DNA from: Heterotrichella gracilis
Taxonomy: Eukaryota; Sar; Xanthophyceae; Tribonematales; Xanthonemataceae
NCBI GenBank assembly: GCA_032358255.1
Contig: JAULBX010012763.1
Coordinates: 37,308-101,307, forward strand
DNA: 64,000 nucleotides
Reading direction: 5' to 3'
The position numbers and the translations under genes were made by a program. Each line of letters starts with the position of its first letter. Position 1 is the first letter of the stretch. Shown here one piece after another: positions 24,501 through 36,214 of this stretch. The notes beneath the pieces were generated by a model, which saw only the letters and a program-made list of their open reading frames with translations, searched no databases and was not told the origin of the DNA.

Positions 24501-25419
24501 GGTTTACCCTTGCCAGCCTGCACCACAAACCTCTACGTAGGGCTTTTCATCACCCCGCCACCCACCTGTTCATGGGGTTGTGCCTGGCCAGCGTTGTCAT
24601 GGCCATGGTTGCTGACAGTGACAGTGGCGTGAGGTCGCCATGGCGGGCCGAGGCCTGGTCAATCAGCTTGACCAGCATGGCGAAGCCATCCGCGTTCCGG
24701 AACTCGATCTGCACTGCTGAGAAAGACCAGCCCTGCCAGTTCTTGCTCAGCCCCTGCAGCGCCTGGAGCGCTGTCATCTGGCGGGCTTCATTCCTGGACT
24801 GCAGGGGGGGAGTGGTGGGGTGAAGGGATGTTGGTGTGGCGAGTGGGGGTGGAGTGAGGTGAGAGTTGGGGTGGCATGCGAGAGGGAGTGTGTGTGTTGG
24901 GTTGGTGTGGGAAGGGTGCTGGCATGGGGAGTGGGTTGTGTGGGAGGGAGAGGAAAAGAGGAGGTGTGTAAGGTGTTGGTGAGAGGGAGGGGGTGCGCGT
25001 TGAAGGTCACTGAAAGTGAAGCCCTCATGGTTTCCAAACCCCCTGTGATCTACTCCCCAACAGGGCTTCCCTGTGCGGAATGTTGCAGGAACTACAGAGG
25101 CTCGTGAGGTCTGGGTCACCCGCTTCTGTCAGCGGACACCCTTCTCCATAGGGCCTCATCTTTCTTTAGGGCCGGCTTGAACACAACAGTTGCCTTTCAC
25201 AGCCCTGCTCCTTTCACCCAAAGCTGCCAACAGGAGTGCACAGTGTGGCCTCCAAAACGGAGTCCCAGAAGCAATAGTGTTCTTCATTGTAAGAATACTA
25301 TTGCTTATTCCTTGGCTTACCTGGAGGTCAGTGAGCAAGGTCCCCAGCAGCACACTCACTCCCTGCTTCAGGAGGGCCTGCTGGGGCCTGTCCTTCTTGA
25401 CAGTGGTTTGGGTGGGCAT
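18522..25419 (-). CDS. Armadillo-repeat protein with BTB-like C-terminal region
   Basis: Exons (5' to 3'): 25419-25321, 24798-24566, 24108-23967, 23552-23363, 22825-22737, 22506-22423, 21921-21661, 21332-21173, 20898-20476, 20221-20050, 19825-19762, 19508-19353, 19052-18871, 18645-18522; all phases agree, 792 residues. The first ~380 residues are tandem Ala/Leu-rich helices of ARM/HEAT type (for example AAIAAGAVPSLCQLLKYQ, SASKLLVEEGGVAALVG). An acidic Gly/Glu-rich linker (20.5-20.7 kb) follows. The C-terminal part (ATWEATSAAIDYY, QVLDVWAVAAHLKMHALQDH) resembles the second half of a BTB/POZ fold, as in plant ARM-BTB proteins (ARIA, ABAP1) that can act as CUL3 adaptors. The BTB call is tentative. 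The first exon is the weakest; more 5' exons may exist. Confidence 0.72.
21826..22112 (-). repeat. Copy of the ARM exon (21921-21661) upstream of itself
   Basis: About 100 nt at 22008-22112, encoding VVRALWGPPELSSLVRAATL and onward, closely match the beginning of the real exon at 21921-21826, including the acceptor side. A TTTAGGG-like segment lies between the two. Confidence 0.88.
24390..24640 (-). repeat. Copy of ARM exon-2 tail with CTATAGGG-like linkers
   Basis: The exon tail at 24566-24640 (LSLSATMAMTTLARHNPMNR) reappears diverged at about 24390-24455. Further fragments mixed with AGGGTTT-like units follow at about 24190-24370. Confidence 0.75.
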
Positions 25420-28037
25420 TGTGATCCTAACGGTCTCAACGACCACGAGGAGTTACACCTGATCTACCCTGTCCAGTGGATGCTCTGCTGCAGCAGCTGG
25501 CGCAGTTTCCAGGCCACTTTGTGAGTGTGGAGTTGTAGGTAGTAGAAAATGTGAAGAGCAAAGCGACCGAATGTTTGCGGTTGAAGCGGTTTTTTTACTT
25601 TCTTCGTGTACTAGTGTGCTTTGGAGCAACCCCTCGTAAACAGTTTGGTTTAATACCGTCGTGCACTGAGAGGCCTTATGCATGCATATGGTTTCACCCG
25701 CCATACGGTCAACTGCCATGCGGTCAACTGCCAAGGACACGATGCACCGTATTGAACACGTCTGTTTGCGTATCTTAATTACTTTAAATGTCTGTTTGCT
25801 GAGACAAGAGGTTCATTTTTTGAAAACAAATGTTTAAATATAATATTTATAATGCGCCTGGGGACTAAGAGTTATATTTCATAGTCCCCGTGCACATTAG
25901 TTGGGGATCGGTATAGCAACCCCACTCTTTCCTGGTTGTGTGTTGGCTTGAGGCTACTAAAAGGCTAAAGGTGGCCTTGACCTGGTTGAACCTTGTGGGC
26001 TATGCAGTTAGGGCTGAGTCAACTTGTCAGCGTCCTTGACTTCACCTGTTGTGGCGAGCGCATGCACTGGGGACACCAACAAGGACCAAGGTGATCCAAC
26101 GTACGTGGAACCGATAGGATGATGCCAGCTGTGACAATGCAGGGCCACAGTAACCACAGAACGAACTGCTACACATCGCATTGCAAGTTTCCAGCTCCCA
26201 CAACCCGTACAGCGTGCATCCTGCGCCGGACCCACATTGTGATAATCAGTATGTGCATAGTCTCCAAGTGGTCCTGTTTCGCCCCTGAGCCACCCTGTTT
26301 TTGCTTCTTTGCCTTCCCCGTGCAATTGCTGTCGGTTAACGTGTTCAGCGGTTTCTATATGCATACAGGCTGAGTGCAGTCAGCCGCGGCGGTCCACCTC
26401 GTGTCTGCTTGGCGCCAAAGCAGTTCATGTTCATGCACGTCAACTGCTAGCAGCAGGACACCTCAGCAGGCACCACCCGCCCCGTGACTCTAGGTTGCAG
26501 GCAGGTACGTTGGCCCTGGTTGCCTTGAACGGCCCCGTAGGACTAGGCCTGGACCCTAGGTCTGTCTTTGCGACTAAGCGTTCGACTACATAATAGCAGT
26601 GAGCACCAATGAGGCTGTTCATGCTGAGAGCTGCTTCCTTGCCAGAAATATCCCCTGAACCGAGCACGTTCCCAAGCATTCCAGTGCCATCCAAGCTGCA
26701 GTCGGTGCTCAAGATGAGTCTTAACTGCGCTGCAAACAGTTCTTGGAGTACATCCAGGGTTTCCCCTAAGCCTCGACTGGGTGCTGACCACTTTTTTGTT
26801 GCAACACGTTCCGATTCTGTGACACTCACCCGCTCTCCTGCACAAGACCCACAGCTCAGACATCCCATTACAAATATAAAGGAGAAGCAGATATGAAACA
26901 GGTCAACGGGTCAGACAAGAACAGGTCCGAAGATCAAGCTTGCAAGGTCAGCTGACCCATGGGCCAGATGTTTTGAGCAGGTCATGGTGAGCATCACGCT
27001 GGCACAAGTTTAAACGGATATCATCGCCAACAGGCCAGCAGAAGGCATCGAGATTGAACCTGTGCACACCACCTTCGCACCTTGAAAGTTTGCGTTGCCC
27101 CTTCTTGCCAGTGCACCCACGCGACGATGTTGCTGTCCCAGGTCTCCAGGAGTGGCAGCCATGTGGCGTAGAGGTGCCGCAAGCCGATATAGCGAGGCAT
27201 GCCCCACGCGAGAAGAGGGGCTCCGAGCAGCCCAACTGATTTCTGTGTGGCCTGGGTGTGGGTGGACACGGTTCCCCCCATGATGTTGGGAGCGATCAGG
27301 GCACCGGTGTTACCCTTGAGAAAAGTGTATCTTTGGTGGCCTGCGCCCACCTTCTGACTTGCATCACGCTAAATACTTCGAAAGTTGCATGCATGCATGC
27401 CCCGAGTTTTGGGCAGCAAGTCTCAGGCACTCCGATGGCTTGATTTCCAACCAGTTTTCCCGACTTAACTAGTAGCGGTGAGGTACGAGACACGATGGGT
27501 TGCGTACAAGGTTTATACGACCCAAGTTTCGTGTGAACACGGACATCTGCCCATCGTGCCTTGTTTGAATTAGAATTAGAATAATAATGTACCCGTCGCG
27601 GCTCAGAAAGCCATAGACTACACGCTGGGACAGGGGCAGCATCCCTGCAGCGGAGGTGTGCAGAGCAATGCGCGCTCACATGCAAAAACAACGGTTCGCA
27701 AGAAAAGAAAATGATCCCCGGAAAAAAACTGTGCCTTGTTTGCCACAGTGCCAGCGCAGTGACAGTCCCTGGGATTGCCATTTTGCGGTTGGGCTATTTT
27801 AGGCTTTGCTCACAATTCCCATATAAATGCCCAGATAATGTCACTAGCATTCCACCCGCGCCTGCTGTTAAAAGTAAACTGCAGTTTTGGGTTGACTTAC
27901 TTTGGCAACATTAGCATTCCTCTAGGGTGCTGCAGTTCTAGAGTTGTCCAGCCAAAGCAGACGTGCCAATACCCATCAACTCCAAACTGCGCCGCGCATG
28001 ATGCCAAGAGGAGGACTAATAATTTGAACCATGCCGT
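25420..28037. other. Gap between ARM and GGT genes, no supported gene
   Basis: A minus-strand open frame of 142 codons (26868-26440, ATG start) is the best candidate. It has a few leucine-rich helical stretches but no recognisable domain, and I could not join it to the ARM gene in phase. The rest contains AT-rich sequence around 25.8 kb and GCATGC runs. Confidence 0.4.
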
Positions 28038-31000
28038 TCACCACGCCAGCGCATGCCCATCCGCTCTCATCTCACTACCCCCGGCCAGCACCCCCGTAAT
28101 CGGGTCCCGCACAATGATCTGGCCCCGCCCAAAAATACAATCCGAGTGGCCCAAGTCGCTGACCTTGACCGCATGCCCCATGCCTGCCAGCTGCTCCACC
28201 ATCTCCTTGTCGAAGCACGACTCCAAGAATACTTTGCTGGTGAGAACGCTGGCTGGCCCCTTGCATGAGTCCACCTGGTCCAGGTTGAACCTGGGTGCGT
28301 CCAGGGCCTCCTGAGGATCCATACCCAGGTCTACCATGTTGCTGATCACCTGGGGAGAGAGGAGGAGGGTTTTTTTGGTGTATCACATTGCTGTACTGTA
28401 GACACTAACAGTACATAGGGTCATGGTTTTAGTCATTTGTGGAAGAATTGTGATTGCTGTTATGGGTCCAATAAAACGGCCTCCAATATGAGGGTCAAGC
28501 TGTGCATGGCGTTGTGGGTAAAGAGCATAAAGCACTACCAGAAGGCCCCGCCCATCCAACAAAACAAATACTCGTCCCCATTCTTTTCCAAAATCACATG
28601 GCACCCACCTGTAAGTGGCCCTGGGGCTGCATGAACCCGCCCATCACCCCAAACACACAGTGCAGATCCTGGGTATCGTCATAGGTTGCCAACCCCGGGA
28701 TGATGGTGTGGTAGGGCCTTTTCTTGGGTCCCACGCAATTTGGGTGCTCGGGGTCCAAAATGAAGTTGTGACCACGGTTCTGCAGAGAAAACCCGCATCC
28801 CTCGGGCACGATCCCCGTGCCGAACCCCATGTAGTTGGAGTTGATGAGGGAGCATGCGTTGCCCCATCTGTCCACCGCGCATAGGAAAACTGTGTCGTGG
28901 TTGCCGCTGCCAGTGACCTCTGATCCCGCCCAGCCTGAGGGCTTGCCTGGAGTGACTTGAGAGGCCTGGAACCAAAACAAAGGGGGACGTTGAGTGAATG
29001 CGTTCTACACCACTTTCAGTGTCATCACCAATCTTTTCATTACATTTACAGAAAAATCCAGGTCAAGATTTAGAGAGGTAATGGGAATAAGAAAAAATGA
29101 ACAATGCCTGTGACTGTCTGGGCGCATAGCCAGTCCAGGTCATCCATGGGCGTGTTGTAAAGTAATATCTGTGGCAATAAACGTTCATCCCTTCAGCCAT
29201 CCGCGCACCTTTTCAGGGTCAATCTGCTTCACCCTCTCGGCTGCATACCCCTTATCCAGCAGGCCCTCAACTGGCACAGGCACCACATTAGGGTCGGCCA
29301 CGTACTGCAGGGCATCGGCAAACGCCAGGCGCATGCTCTCGATCTGGCAGTGTACCCTCAGCGCGCTGTCAAAGGGGAGCTTCTCAAAATCGGGGATTTG
29401 CTCCAGGATGTTGAGGGCCATCAGGGCGGTGATCCCCTGCACAAAATCAACAAATACAAAATTACAGTAAATAAATAAGGTAGATGGAGTATGCGTCTCT
29501 TTACAGCACGGGCATAATGCATTTGCATGAGTTTTAATTTCATCAAACTTTGTCAGCACCCCAACCACACCAAAAGATAGATCAAAAGAGTGCACCACCC
29601 CGGGAGGGCTTGCGCGCGTGTCACACGTCACAGCCATTTCCCTTCTGCCTCCGTACTAGACATGATGGAGGAGGACAAGAGAGGAAATATTTTGTAGATA
29701 ATTTAATTCAAATATATACCATGGTGAGCAACCCATTTGTGAGCAACCCTTGACCGAACTTGTTGACCCGCCTCCCAACCCAGCATGGCCGTACCTGGTT
29801 GGGTGGCGGGACCTGCCACACCCTGAGTCCCTTGTACGTGGTTGAGATGGGGTCGGGGCACAGGTGCTCGCTCCCCAGTGCCACGTGGTCCGCCAGGTCA
29901 GCAAGCTCCACAAAGCCACCTGCTTCCCTCAGCGCCTTGACAATGGCCTCGGCGATGCGACCGGTGTAGAATCCTGGGGGAGGCACAACCGCAGTCAGCT
30001 TGTAGGATGTAAGGTTTGTATGGTGTAGGATCTAGGGTTTGGGTTGAGAGGTTGAATTCGGAACCGTAAGCACCAAATGCAGGCGGGAGAATGAGAGATG
30101 CATGAGGCATGGTTGACGTGGCATTTGTCTGCTTTCAAATCGTCATTGCCAAGATTGAGGCGGAGAAGAGGGTGGGTAGCGATTTAGGGTTTGGGGTCTT
30201 TTGAACCACCCCAGCCAACCCACCTTTCTCAGCACCCTCCCTGCCCAGCTGCCGGAAGGTCTTGGCCAGGTTGGGATTCTTCATGATCATCCCCGGGGAT
30301 GGCCCATGGCCCTCGGGAGTCAAAAATGTCTTGGCAGCCTCCAGCCCCGCCTGCCTCAGCTTTGGTGCGCATGTGGACCACTGGCAGGCAGTGATGGGAG
30401 TCACCGGGAAGCCGAGCTCCGCCAGCTCAGCGGCAGGCTCCAGCACCTGCGGGATCACGTGGGTGTGCTGCTCAGAAAACCCTAAACCCTACACAGCGGC
30501 TCTAGGGTTTCCCTTTTCCTGGAAACCCTAAACAAGGACTACACCTACAATTTCCCATTGCCCCAGGTTCACTACCCAAAGCGTGCCAGGGCTGCATATT
30601 CAAGGCAGTATGATTACCTTACTGTACAGCGGCCATGCCAGGTAATTTACTAACCAAGTCCACTAGCTAAAGAGTTTACTAACAAGCCACTCCCCGCCAC
30701 CCGTGCACCCACCTCCGCCAGCTTGTTCTTGCCCCACTTGCCCTAAACCCTGAACCCTATATTCTAAACCCTAATCCCCAAAAAATCGCACACACCTCTG
30801 CCAGCTGTTTCTTGCCCCACTTGCCCACCGCATCCTCCCAGGCCTTGGGCGCACCCGGCACCACCACAGTCATGGCGTGGTAGGGGGGGAGCTCCTTACC
30901 CTCAACCCCCTTGGCTCGCACCGCGTCCAGGGTTAGGCCTGCGGGGCTCCTGCCCGAGCCCTGAATGCACTGCACGGTCTTGGTGGCGGCGTCGTAAAAG

Positions 31001-31594
31001 AGGACGAAGCAGTCGCCACCGATGCCTGCAGGGGTGTGGGGTGCAGGGTTTAGAGTTTAGGGTTTAGGATCCAGGACTTCAGACCTCGGCTAAGTGCTCT
31101 TGAGCGTGCAGGGGTTAGGGTTTAGGGACTAGGCAGCGTAGGGTTTGTTGGCAAGAATTCGCCCCTTCGGTATCTCACCACTCACAGGCAGCTTTATTGA
31201 ACGGTGTTTCACATACTCTTGACATCACAACCCCTACCAGTTGAGCATGGCTCGGTCACGTTGAGCTCCGCTGCCATGCGCCCAAGAGCTAGGGTTTAGG
31301 GTATAGGAAGCGAGCACCTAAAGTGTTTGCTTGGGAAGCAATACTCCCCTCAGCATCTCTACACTTACAGGCAGACCCAACTAACAGGCGTCACATCTCC
31401 TTACCAGTTGAGCATGGCTCAGTCACGTTGAGCGCTGCTGCCATGGCCACAGCGGCGTCAGCGGCGGTGCCCCCCATCTGCAGCAGCCGCATGCCCGCCT
31501 CGCTGGCCAGCGGCTGCGTGGAAGCCACCATCCCCCGGGTGCCCAGCACGCTGGACCGCCGGGAGATGAAGTCTGTGGCTGCCTTGCACAACAT
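28038..31594 (-). CDS. Gamma-glutamyltransferase, YwrD-like (N-terminal nucleophile hydrolase)
   Basis: Seven exons: 31594-31405, 31025-30796, 30446-30224, 29973-29795, 29436-29209, 28965-28609, 28349-28038; phases agree, 572 residues. N-terminal half: [36 protein letters not shown] and GIGGD, diagnostic of the family. Small subunit: [19 protein letters not shown] with the nucleophile at about Thr375, then [20 protein letters not shown] and [11 protein letters not shown]. The proenzyme self-cleaves before this Thr and then hydrolyses or transfers the gamma-glutamyl group of glutathione or similar compounds. The HDTV and SNYMGFG patterns resemble bacterial YwrD-type proteins more than plant GGT1-4. 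No signal peptide or membrane anchor is visible, so cytosol is likely unless a 5' exon is missing. It is divergent from the PHT4-like gene. Confidence 0.93.
30713..31450 (-). repeat. Exon-edge copies in GGT intron regions
   Basis: The end of exon 1 (31405-31450, the NVTEPCSTG donor side) is copied at about 31227-31278. The end of exon 2 (30796-30828) is copied at about 30713-30745. CCCTAAA/TTTAGGG tracts accompany both, including 31037-31065. Confidence 0.85.
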
Positions 31595-32099
31595 GGTGCC
31601 TGTTGGGTGGGTGGTGTGCAAGATAAGGAAGGGCGCTTGGACGTCAGATGTGGTACGGGTTATGCTGTGGGGGCTATCGTTGTTCAAAGGCGCTGTGCGG
31701 CCTGCATGGGTTGGTGTCCTGTGAGAAGTGCCTGTGAGATTTGTAGCGCTGTAGTTACGGGTAGCGACTGTAAGGCACCACTGTGGTTATTGCAGTCACT
31801 GCTGGTACCGTTGTACTTGCAATTCAAATTGTTTGAGTGAGCAAACACACAGGGCTCGTGTTAAGTTTCAATTGAACCTCGCAAATGTACATGCATGCAT
31901 ATGATGCCAGGCACGGGAGATTTCCCACGTGATTCCCCATTCACCAACTCGGCAAGTACCGGTTGCTTCGTGCGGTACAAAGCAAGTCAACCTGGTATTC
32001 AGAACCTGGGTAGACGGACCAGGATGTTGCCCTTTGTCGCAATTGACTGCGCAGTAGAGATTCGCAATCCCCGTGCGGCATCCTTCGCATGCAACCCAG
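31595..32099. promoter_or_regulatory. Divergent intergenic region, GGT (-) and PHT4-like (+)
   Basis: About 505 bp separate the two proposed start codons. It must contain both 5' UTRs and promoters, unless further 5' exons exist. It has a GCATGCATATGATGCC segment near 31890 but I can name no defined element. Confidence 0.5.
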
Positions 32100-35000
32100 A
32101 TGGCAGGCACAATCAGCTATGCTTCCCCACCCAATCAACCCCACCTTCACCGCACCAGAAGCCCCACACCTTTTCTCCCTCCAACACCAGTGGCGTGCAG
32201 AAGCCCCTTTCCCCCCCGCTGTGGCACTGCCCACCTGGCACCCCCCCTGTGCACCCACCACCACCCTAGATGGCCCAGGTGCCACAGAGGGCAGCACCAC
32301 AACCCGCAGTGGCGACCTGCCAAATGGAAACCAGCGTGTGCCGCAACCTCTGGCACGCAAGAGGTGCTTCCAACTCCCGAAGATGGCGCGGTAGGTGCAC
32401 ACACATGTGCCTAGATGCTAGCCTCGCCCGCTGCTCCCGCACATATGGCTAACCACTAGCGGGGCCCAAGCTGTGCAAAGGTAGCTACACATCCTGCTCA
32501 CCCCTAAAACGCATGTCAATAGATGCCTTCCCGTTATCCTGCTCACTCCCACGCCTGTCAGTTGTGCATGAAGCACATTTGGATGCTGAGCATCACGTGA
32601 AGAGACCACGCCATCTCATACCCCTTCTTCCTCCATGTACATTCACTGCTGTGTTGTGTGTGGCTGTGCAGTGGCGGGTGGTTGTGGCCATAGCCGCAGG
32701 GGCGCTCTTCCTGGCTGCCTTCCACCGGGTGACCTTCTCAGTATTAGCGGTACCCTTTGCGGTAAGTAGCTGTAGTCAGCAGACACAGTATGCCATTACG
32801 ATGTGAGATGCTTTTGTTGGCTGGGTTTGCCTCTCACGCACCCCAGTCACGCACACTTGACTGGGGTGTGGGTTCAGTGTCTAGGGTTTCAGATTCAGGG
32901 TTTAGGGTTTACATGAAACACTGGGTTGTGGCCACCTGTGGCTTGCCACTGACAGGTGGAGCCATGTGCATGCACTGTTACACCTTGACTCAGGCTGAGC
33001 CGTATCTGTAAGAGTGCATTTATTTGCGTAAGCTAACAGTTTCTGGTTTATGTGCCCACAGGAGCAATTTGGGGTGAGCCTGTCTACCCTAGGGCTTGTG
33101 CAGTCCACCTTCCTGGCTGGCTACCTCCTGGGACAGGTGGGCAGGGTAATGGACCCCCGAAGTACCCTCGATATGATCACGCTTCACTTGCTGGGGTCTT
33201 GCTAGGGGTTGTATCACAAAAAAATGTTAGAATGGTTGTTAAGGGGAGTGAAAGCACAATGCATTTTTGCTATGTCCAACCTCCATTCCAACCACGCTTC
33301 CCTTGCTGGGGTCTTGTTAGGGTTCACGAAAACTGTTAGAATAAAGCACTACGAAAGCACATTACATTTTTGCTATGTCCAACCCCTTTTCCAACCACGC
33401 CCACCATGCACCCGCGCCAAGCGGTGCGCACACACAACCATCAAAACCCACAAAATAATAAGCCCTTCCCTAGGTCCCAGCAGGCATCGCCGCAGACAGG
33501 CTGGGGGGCGCCCCCGTGCTCATCGCCAGCTGCGCGGCCTGGTCCCTGGCCACTGGTGGGGTGGGGTGGGTGCAGCGGTGGGGGGACCCGGTGGTGGCTC
33601 TGGCTGTGGCCCGGGGGGTGCTGGGGGTGGCGCAGGCGGGGATCATGCCATGCACATCAGCGCTGGTGGCTAGGTGCGGTCCCACAAACCCTAAACCCCA
33701 AACCTTAAACCCTAAACAGTCAGGGGTTGCAGGCGCTGGTGGCAAGGTGCAGTCACGGTCACATTTACTGGTACTACCACTGATGCTGTTACAGTCATAC
33801 CGATATAGTATGTACTGGTACCTACGTTGTTTAGTTAAGTCACAGTGTCTCCAACCATGCCGATTGTCTGCACGCAGCTGCATAGAAGGTGCGTTGCCAT
33901 GGTGAGTTGTGGAGTACTGCATGCACTCCCGTGGCATGCTGAATTTCAACCCTGTGATGTATTGAGTACATTACACCCAATGGTGTTGAGTACATGTTGA
34001 ATATTTGCCGCCACCCCCTCAGGTGGGTTCCCCCGGGCCAGCGCAGCCAATCGCTGTCCCTCATCTACGCATGCTTCAGCATCGGCACGGTGGCAGGGCT
34101 AGGCGGAACCCCGCTGCTGGCTGAGGCATTGGGGTGGGGCGGGAGCTTCCGCCTGCTGGCACTGATTGGCCTGGCGTGGGCGGTAGGTGGCGGGGCTGGG
34201 CGGAACCATGTTGCGGCACTGATTGGCCTGGCGGGGTGGTAGGTGGCGGGGCTAGGCGGAAGCATGTTGCGGCACTGATCGGCCTGGCGGGATGGTAGGA
34301 GCCCATGCTGTTGGGTGGGTGTAAACATGTGGCTGTCATTGGGAGTGGGGCAATGGGTTCCTGGGCATGGAGTCTGTGCCATACCCCATGCATTTGAACT
34401 GTGGCGGTGCACTCATACAATCTCACTGCATACTGGATTCAACAGCCTGGCTTGCTATACCCTTCCTGTCCCCCGTCCTCAAAGCGTTATGTGGCTTTGC
34501 CACAGGGTTTCAGCTGGCTTGTGCTGCCCACTAGCCCCCCTCCTAGAGACCCCGGACCACCCCCCTCCAAGCCCCTCCCCTCCCCTTCCTCTTCTCCACC
34601 CACCACCCCTTCCAAGCCCATCCCCTCCCCTTCCTCTTCTTCACCCACCACCCCCTCCCAGCCCATCCCCTCCCCTTCCTCTTCTGCTCCCACCACCCTC
34701 TGGAGTACATTTGCACAAATCGCACTGCTGTGCTGGACCCACAGTGTGATCAGCTGGGGATTCTTCGTCCTCCAAAGTTGGATCCCGCTGTACCTGCACT
34801 CCCTGGGGTTGGGCGGGGACAGCTTGTGGGTTCTGGGATCACTGAGCGCCCTACCCTGGCTGGTAAGTATTGGATATTTTAATCATCAGCTGCCTCGTGC
34901 ATGTGTATAAGGCGCGCACACATAAATCCCCATATTTAACCTGTTGAACCCTGGGCACTGCACGATCACAGTTGCATTTCACGGTTTTTACTTTTTACTT

Positions 35001-36214
35001 TCGCCACACCATCATTGATTGGTTGACCAGCTATCATGCCACTGATTGCCTCCAACCCCACCTCCCTTCCCTCTTATGCAGGCCGCAGCAGCCGTGGCTG
35101 TGCTGGTGGGCGGCGTTGCGGATTGGACGCACAACACGCTGCGCTGGCCGCTACCCCGTGTGCGCAGAGTGATGCAGACTGTGGCCACAATAGGTACGAT
35201 CAAATACATACAATCTATGTTTTGTCCTATTCCATTCAATGATCACTTTGGCAATGAAATTTGCACCAAATTTACTGATTTAAGTACACATTTTCCCTGC
35301 TCCCACTGACCCTGTTTTAGAATCCTATGCCGAAATCCTCCCTCCTCCCCCCCCCCTCTGCAGGCCCCGTGCTTGCCCTGCTCCCCTTGGCCCTGCAGCC
35401 CCATGTGACCCCCTGGCATGCCGTGGCCTGCCTCACAGCCACACTGTCCCTCCAGGCATGCTGCTACTCGGGGTTCCACGCCTACGTTCAGGTAGGAGGA
35501 GGGTTTCGGGTTCCGGGTTTCGGGTTCCACGACTATGTGCAGGTAGGGAGAGGGTTTAGGGTTAAGGGTTCCACGCCTATGTGGCAGGTAGGAGGAGGGT
35601 TTAGGGTTTAGGATTCCACGCCTATGTGCAGGTAGGAGGAGGGTTTAGGGTTTAGGGTTCCACGCCTATGTGCAGGTAGGGGGCAAGTAAAGAACACCCA
35701 TACTTATATGGCCGCAGGCATTCCAGCAGTACAACCAGAGTACGTCACCCATGTACAGCATTCCCACCCAGCTTTGTCTGTTAAAAACTAAAAAAAACAG
35801 ACCTTTAGTCCATGGCTTTTCTAAGCGCAATATGCAATTTCTCCCACAGGCAAAGCCGGTGGCACGCACTGCGTCGCCATGCAAATTCACTTTCTGATAT
35901 ATATGATCGTTGTACACACTGTGCCAGGATGTCATGACGATGGGCCAGATCAGGCCGATGACACCAGTTGTTTATTTCTTGCGGCTGTGCAGGATGTGGC
36001 TCCCCGGGACGCGGGGCTCATCCTCGGACTGACCAACAGCTGCGGCACATTTGTGGGCATCCTGGCAAACGTGCTGACGGGGCGGATGGCGGGGGGTGCC
36101 GGGGGCTATGCCGCTGTTTTTGGGTTGACTGCGGCGCTGTATGGGCTATCAGGGGTGACGTGGAATTGGTGCATGAAGGGGGAGCAGCTTGTGCTGGGGA
36201 TGGGATGGAAATAG
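32100..36214 (+). CDS. PHT4/SLC17-type anion (phosphate) transporter, MFS
   Basis: Exons: 32100-32390, 32672-32761, 33062-33136, 33474-33673, 34023-34182, 34506-34862, 35082-35193, 35364-35491, 35993-36214; phases agree, 544 residues. The first exon was read in the frame set by its phase-0 donor. It is Ser/Pro/His/Arg-rich and may be a plastid transit peptide. The MFS core has the usual PHT4 order: HRVTFSVLAVPFAEQFGVS, STFLAGYLLGQVPAGIAAD, RGVLGVAQAGIMPC, GFFVLQSWIPLYL, DAGLILGLTNSCGTFVG, and a final WNW. PHT4 proteins carry phosphate or organic anions, some across plastid membranes; the substrate here is inferred. A 119-codon exon adds a Pro/Ser repeat to the central loop. Introns carry exon-tail copies. 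Confidence 0.9.
34190..34302 (+). repeat. Two copies of the transporter exon-5 tail
   Basis: The end of exon 5 (GTGGCAGGGCTAGGCGG... CTGATTGGCCTGGCG) is echoed twice just inside the intron, at about 34192-34243 and 34246-34298. The copies differ by few bases and each has a GGTAGG-type donor. Confidence 0.85.
34562..34696 (+). repeat. 45-bp in-frame minisatellite in transporter loop
   Basis: Three 15-codon units (SKPLPSPSSSPPTTP, SKPIPSPSSSSPTTP, SQPIPSPSSSAPTTL) lie in the large loop between the sixth and seventh predicted helices. Confidence 0.93.
35474..35680 (+). repeat. Exon-8 donor copied four times with TTTAGGG tracts
   Basis: The end of exon 8 (GGTTCCACGCCTACGTTCAG|GTAGGA) is followed by about four near copies of the same exon end plus donor. 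TTTAGGGTTTAGGGTT and degenerate GGGTTTCGGG units lie between them. Confidence 0.92.

Noticed and set aside
26440-26868. 142-codon minus-strand open frame between the ARM and GGT genes
   Set aside because: It has an ATG and some leucine-rich stretches but no family match. It may be an unrecognised exon, but evidence is too weak to call a gene.
35717-35760. Possible extra transporter exon (AFQQYNQ) after a CAG site
   Set aside because: Joining exon 8 directly to 35993 gives the family-like order ending in VQDVAPRDAG; adding this piece breaks the alignment.
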